DNA of 64,000 nucleotides from Limnanthes douglasii subsp. nivea (lineage: Eukaryota > Streptophyta > Magnoliopsida > Brassicales > Limnanthaceae), in assembly GCA_036936605.1 (NCBI GenBank), contig JAUPFV010000002.1:250749305-250813304 (forward strand), in the 5' to 3' direction. The notes under the pieces were generated by a model. The model was not told the origin of the DNA and made no database searches. It saw nothing but the letters and a program-made list of their open reading frames with translations. The position numbers were made by a program, and so were the translations under genes. The number at the start of each line of letters is the position of its first letter. The stretch's first letter is position 1. Below are positions 59,271 through 64,000 of this stretch, piece by piece.

Positions 59271-59750
59271 GTGAACATTGATAAAGTATAAGAAATGCGA
59301 AGAAGAATATTTGAAGAAGATGTGTGAAGAAGAGTACTTGAAGAAGATTTATCAAGAAGTTGAGAAGAATATCAAATTTCTACTCATCAGCAGAAGAGTT
59401 CTCCAGTGCCTCATTGTTGAATTTTCTTGCGTGCCATAGGTTTCTCAAGGAATTTGAATCCATTCCTCTCGTTAAAGTGTTTATGTGCCTTTTAGATTTC
59501 TCGAGTGTTATTTTCAACTCTCTCTTAAATATTTGATACTTTTATTTTAAATTACAATTTTTTTAACTTTTTTATCGTTTTTTTATTACAATCAAATTTG
59601 TCATCACATCTATCCGATCACGAGTCGAGATCATGTGCAAATAATTCTTCGACACAAAACTAAATAATACTATTTTATTTACACTTAATAGTCACTTTGA
59701 AAAAAAAGTTAAAATTTCACTTCAATTATATCTTTAACAAACCAATGGAG

Positions 59751-59885
59751 TTTTTATAATATTTTAATAAAATAATGTTATATTATTTTTAAGTAATCAT
59801 ATTCTTCTTTTTTTGGAGGAACCCAGAACAGGGACTCTGACACAATAGCATGAACGTTTTTATAATATTTTAATAAAATAATGTT
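59751..59885. repeat. Direct duplication of a 29-bp AT-rich piece
   Basis: TTTTTATAATATTTTAATAA and the next nine bases occur at 59751-59779 and 59857-59885. Confidence 0.8.
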
Positions 59886-59905
59886 GATATTATGTTCAAG
59901 TGATC

Positions 59906-60032
59906 TTTTTTTTTCCGGAAAAAATCCATGGCAGGAATTCTAAAATGATAATCTAATTCAATAAATAAAATGTTTATAGAAAAATTCGAACTCGTGACCT
60001 TCTGATCACAAGCTCTATCGACTTGGCTATCC
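59906..60032 (-). mobile_element. tRNA-derived SINE-like element
   Basis: On the minus strand it starts GGATAGCCAAGTCGATAGAG (box A-like), has GGTCACGAGTTCGAA (box B-like, 59985-59999), and ends in an A-run (T-run 59906-59914 on plus). Size and layout fit a short plant SINE. The target duplication is unclear. Confidence 0.45.
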
Positions 60033-60088
60033 TTTTTTTTCTTTTCCTTTAAACGAATTAACCCTTTTTCTTTTCCTTTAAACGAGTT
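60029..60088. repeat. Tandem copy of TTTTTCTTTTCCTTTAAACGA
   Basis: Two copies of a ~27-bp pyrimidine-rich unit ending CTTTAAACGA(A/G)TTA. Confidence 0.75.
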
Positions 60089-60470
60089 ATTATTAGAGAA
60101 ACAGAAAAAGTAATAAATTGTTGGTTGGATGTCCGCGAGCCCCAGTGACGCTGGAATAGGCTTTTTTGTATTACCATAGACTCCATAGTTATCTACTGAC
60201 TTTATGGCCTTTCAAAATCAACCATGAATTTCGATATTAAAGTTACCTGTCTCAATCCCTCTTATATAATGCCTCTTGCCTTCGTCGAATACTTGTAATA
60301 TAAGTAGAACGCCTTATTTAAAAAAAAATATAAAATGGAAACAAATTAATACCAAAGAGATTTAAATATAGCTAGTCATACTCATTTTCTCAACTTACTA
60401 TTATTTAGCTAATTAATTATAGATTATTATTTTCATTTGAGGGTTCCCTTGACGGTTTGTGTGTATTTAA

Positions 60471-60779
60471 AATTTTCAATTTTACACGTTAATAAAACAC
60501 AAAAAAAAAATTTATGGATGAAGAATAAAAAAAATTATAAATTACGAAGAATTATATATAATTTAATAAAAAGTTTAATTTTTTTTTAAACTTTTGATTT
60601 TTTTTGTCAATCATGGTAGTTGTCATATCTGTTTTTCTTACAATATGTAGTGATTCATATATATATATATATATATATAATTTGCATGCTCATACTCGCT
60701 CCTAATATCGGTTCCACTAGTACTTGATGCTCTTCTCGTTACTAATATATCCATCAGCGTCAGGTTCTATATTAAATTT
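60471..60779. other. AT-rich sequence before LINE 2
   Basis: TA microsatellite at 60657-60679; nothing else seen. Confidence 0.5.
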
Positions 60780-61900
60780 AAGCATTTTACAGATTATTAG
60801 CTTCCCACAATTTTTCCATGGCCGCAATAGTCGGGGTTGAGTCTTTCACGGTTCGAGAGGTTACCATGGTTACATTGCTGCACAAGTCTTATCTACTCGA
60901 CTAAACTATCATGCCCTCGCCTTTTATCTTGCCACCGCAACCATCTTGACACCAAACATGTTTTACAATAACCCTATTTTCAGCTTATTACACCCACCAC
61001 ATACTCTCAATCATTCTCATTCCATCAACCCAAAGCTACACAAGTATTTTTGATGCCCTATATGATAATTGGTCCACTATGACCTTGGAAAACATTAAAC
61101 CCCTCCAAATTAAAGATAATATACACGTCCTTCTTCCAGAGATAATCTCGAGTAACAATCACGAGTGGGCCAAGTTCTTATCCAGTTAATTTCTAGGGAA
61201 AAATATCCCTATATTATATTCAAGCCATTGTAGCCAAAATTAGGGCATGCATGGCTTACCATAATGCAAGGCTATTGTTTCAGGCTATTTATACTTCAAG
61301 TTCTCTAGCGCCGACAATGCCATCAATGTTCTCGAGCTATTCTCTTAGTTTTTCAATAGCAACCCCAACACTTTTTAAAACAATGGGAACCCATATCTTC
61401 CATTGTTAATGACCCTATGATATATATATATATATATATATATATTTAGGTCAAGCTACACAGACTCCCACACAAACTATGGTCTAAAAGAGGTCTAAGC
61501 ATCATGAGAAGCTACCTAGGCAGACCCATTTATGTAGACACTCATACCTCTGAAGTCTATGGTGTAATATAGATCAAATGTATGGGAAAAACTGTAAAGT
61601 TGCGCATCGAATGCCAAGGCATCCCACCTATAGGAAATAAATGCACTTCTTTTGTCCATTCCATTGCAAACTCTAACCCTCATACCAGTTCGTACATTCC
61701 AACAACACCAACCTCCCCCTATGACGCCTAGGAAAAATCTGGTGGTTGACAGCAGTAGTCACTTGGATGATGATAAAGTAGTGATTGTGACCCCGCTTCT
61801 TCAAATTACAATGCTCTTATCCACAATATTTAGGAGGTCAATGAAGACAACCACTCAAGCAAGCTTAACTTGGATGTAAGCCTCGAGGTAATCATTGGCA
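60780..61900 (+). pseudogene. LINE 2 ORF1 (DUF4283), decayed
   Basis: Across frames: LENIKPLQIKDN and HEWAKFLSS with FLGKNIPI (about 61085-61210), then YFKFSSADNAINVLE, a TAG where Trp is usual, and FFNSNPNTF (about 61290-61380). After a TA microsatellite (61420-61445) follow VKLHRLPHKLW and SYLGRPIYVDTHTSEVYG. This is the DUF4283 to second-domain order of plant LINE ORF1. A Pro/Thr-rich C-terminus is at 61652-61879. Confidence 0.65.
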
Positions 61901-62069
61901 ATTGTGTCATCAATTGCCCAACCACCTCCAAGAACACAACATAAGTCTTCTCCCCATGATCTGTGATCAATGGCTTTGGTGCAACAACACTTGTCAGCTC
62001 AGAACAGCAAGATAATTCTATGATCCTTGATCAGTTTTCAATGTAAGTCAATAATATCTATTATTTCCG

Positions 62070-64000
62070 TTTATAATAATTTCTTATTGGAATGTTAAAG
62101 GTTTAAATGATCACATTTGTCAAAGGATGTGAAATAATATGTGTTCAACATCATATAACTCTAATTTGTCTAGTCGAAACTAAAGTTAAGATAAATAACA
62201 TTGGTAGGATTATGCAAAACATACTACCATATTGGCACTTCATAACTAATCATAATCTATATCCTCTTGGTAGAATTTCTAAAGCTTGGAACCCATGTGT
62301 TTATAGTGTAACCTTCAATCATATGTATGTATAACTAATTGAATGTTCAATTTTTTATAAAGGTGATAACTCCTCGTTTGGCCTTTCTGTCGTTTATGGT
62401 TTCAAGGAACCATCTAACAGTAATTCCATGTGGAATACCATAAACTTAATTTCATCAAACCACCAAGGAAACTTTTGGGTTGCCCGTGGTGATTTCAATA
62501 CAATTTGTAAGCGTGAGTATCAAGATTACACTTCTCTAGGTGTAATAAGCAATTAGAAAACCCCATTTCTTTTAAAAATTGACCATATGCTAGTCAACAA
62601 CGAATGTGACTCCCTCTTCGCTAACTTCATCACCCACTTTGATTTTCCCTGCACTTCAGACCATACAAGCATCACCTTACTACTCCACACCCCTAAAATA
62701 TTCCCTCGGAAGTCTTTTGTATCAAATAACTAGCTCACCTCAGTCTCAAGATCACTCATGTCTATTATTACTGCCAAGCTAAAACGCCTCTAAAAATCCC
62801 TGAGTAGTTTAAACAATAACGAATACAACAACATCTTTGAAAAAATAGACATGTCTTTACCTGACCATTATTCTTGTTCAACTTGCAGGTAGAAGAAGAA
62901 ACGAACACAGATAAACAATGAGAACAAGATGCCAGAATATAGAGATGACGATACGCAGAAGTAATAAACAAACGAGAAGAATTAAAGATAGAAGAAGAAG
63001 ATGATAGAGATGGAGTCATTGATTGGAGCTATGGAGAACTACCAGAAATGATGATGGAATACAAACGAAGATTCAAGCCATTGTCAATACATACAGACAT
63101 AACAACAAGATCCAAGACTTAGTTTATAGTCAAATCGTCATATGTCGAATCCTCTAACAAACTTATTATGTATTTATTTCTTTATCAATAAAAAGTCTAT
63201 TTTTGTTATAAAAATAGACAAGGCTCGCCAAGTCCTCACTCAAACCCAACTCGTCTTAGCAATTAATCCTAATGTTCCATCTCTCATTGATGCTGATATC
63301 AATGGCTCTAAAAAAATTATTTCCCTTAGTAAAGTTGAAAAATATTCTTCAAATAAAAAACTAGAGAAACTTGACTTAAACTAGAGGATCATAACACTAA
63401 GTTTTATCACAACAAAATTAAAAACCGCATTGCTATGAATAAAATTGTCACAATAAATGACCAATGTTTCATCCTCTGTTCTAACCTAATAGGGGTTGTA
63501 AATATCTTTATCAATCATTTCAGTAATATTCTAGGATAAATAACTCAACCACCTATCCAGGTTTATATAGAATTCACAACTTAATCAACTCCAAACTTAG
63601 TGTTGCTAATAAAACCAATATGACCCTCCCAATCACGGATAATGAGACAAAATCTATGGTTTTCATAATTGACATTAACATGGCCTCTAATCCTGACGGC
63701 TACAATATGAGTTTGTTTAAAACCTCATGGGACATTATCGGCTGCGATCTTACCACGATCGTTCACCACTTCTTTTATTATAACAAATTGGACGCAAACT
63801 GGAATAAACCCACGTATATCTTATTTCAAAATGGAAAAACCAACCACTTCTTCTGACTTCAAACCCACTACTTGTTGTAATTTCATCTACAAGGTCATTT
63901 CTAAAATAAAAGCCATTTGTATAAAAGGAGTCATGCCCTACTTAATCGACTCATCTCGACCGGCCGTTATCCAAGGTTTTAGTATCTCAAATAATATTCT
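62070..64000 (+). pseudogene. LINE 2 ORF2 (endonuclease and start of RT), decayed, cut by window end
   Basis: Endonuclease: WNVKGLNDH (about 62079), LICLVETKVKINN, VARGDFNTICK and TSDHTSITLLL. The linker is interrupted by the insertion at 62852-63209. RT begins near 63620 with LPITDNETKSMVF, NPDGYNMSLFKTSWDIIG, and SDFKPTTCCNFIYKVISKIK near the window end. Many stops. Much older than LINE 1. Confidence 0.72.
62852..63209. mobile_element. 358-bp insertion in LINE 2 with 11-bp target duplication
   Basis: AAAAATAGACA occurs at 62841-62851 and 63210-63220. Taking out the insert rejoins LINE 2 coding sequence (FEKIDKARQVL). The insert begins TGTCTTTACC, is purine-rich in the middle and ends AATAAAAAGTCTATTTTTGT-TAT. 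No coding content or inverted ends were seen; it could be a 5'-truncated LINE 3' end or SINE. Confidence 0.7.

Larger units (their letters stand above)
51846..60470 (+). repeat. Segment D2, diverged direct copy of D1 (18948-25510)
   Basis: Same order of landmarks as D1 (left end, motif array, PMD pseudogene, motif array, Copia fragment, right-end block GGTTGGATGTCCGCGAGCC at 60123). It is longer because of insertions between 58092 and about 60090. Confidence 0.8.

Noticed and set aside
59985..60032. Functional tRNA gene on the minus strand.
   Set aside because: Box-like sequences are present, but no acceptor stem closes and a 3' A-run follows; better as SINE.

Overview
The window is nuclear DNA of a flowering plant, most likely a eudicot judging by AT-richness and element types; the species cannot be named. 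No intact host gene, rRNA gene, functional tRNA gene or CRISPR array was found. Almost everything recognisable is transposable-element DNA in various states of decay, much of it nested, separated by AT-rich sequence.

Layout. 1-18.5 kb is a three-level nest. The outer element C is an old Ty3/gypsy element with its pol on the plus strand (1-1500) and an antisense ORF (aORF) on the minus strand. A second gypsy element B (3128-15538, gag-pol on minus) sits inside the aORF of C. A PIF/Harbinger DNA transposon (5459-7973) sits inside the aORF of B, with 12-bp terminal inverted repeats and a TAA target duplication. 18.9-25.5 kb (D1) and 51.8-60.5 kb (D2) are two diverged direct copies of one segment. 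Each carries a plant mobile domain (PMD) pseudogene flanked by arrays of a GCACC-NN-TGGTGC motif, and a broken Copia pol fragment. D2 also received a short-LTR Copia-like insertion and a SINE-like piece. 25.8-28.4 kb is a decayed MULE with a SWIM zinc finger and an OTU-like domain. 28441-38816 is element A, a nearly complete gypsy element of the family of B, with 394/393-bp LTRs about 3 percent diverged. 40.6-42.8 kb is a third PMD pseudogene. 44.1-50.8 kb is a nearly full-length L1-type LINE with two long, mutation-broken ORFs and a C-terminal RNase H. 60.8-64.0 kb is a second, far older LINE, itself split by a 358-bp insertion with an 11-bp target duplication.

How the parts work together. 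A and B have the plan of the plant Tat branch of Ty3/gypsy: LTR, tRNA primer site, gag, protease, reverse transcriptase, RNase H, a second RNase H, integrase, and then a long gene in the opposite direction between integrase and the 3' LTR. The most interesting observation is that this antisense gene contains a short phase-1 spliceosomal intron (72, 74 and 78 bp) at the same place in A, B and C. It is therefore probably transcribed from its own promoter next to the 3' LTR and spliced. Most in-frame stops in A and in the LINE fit C-to-T or G-to-A change, as expected of methylated, silenced repeats.
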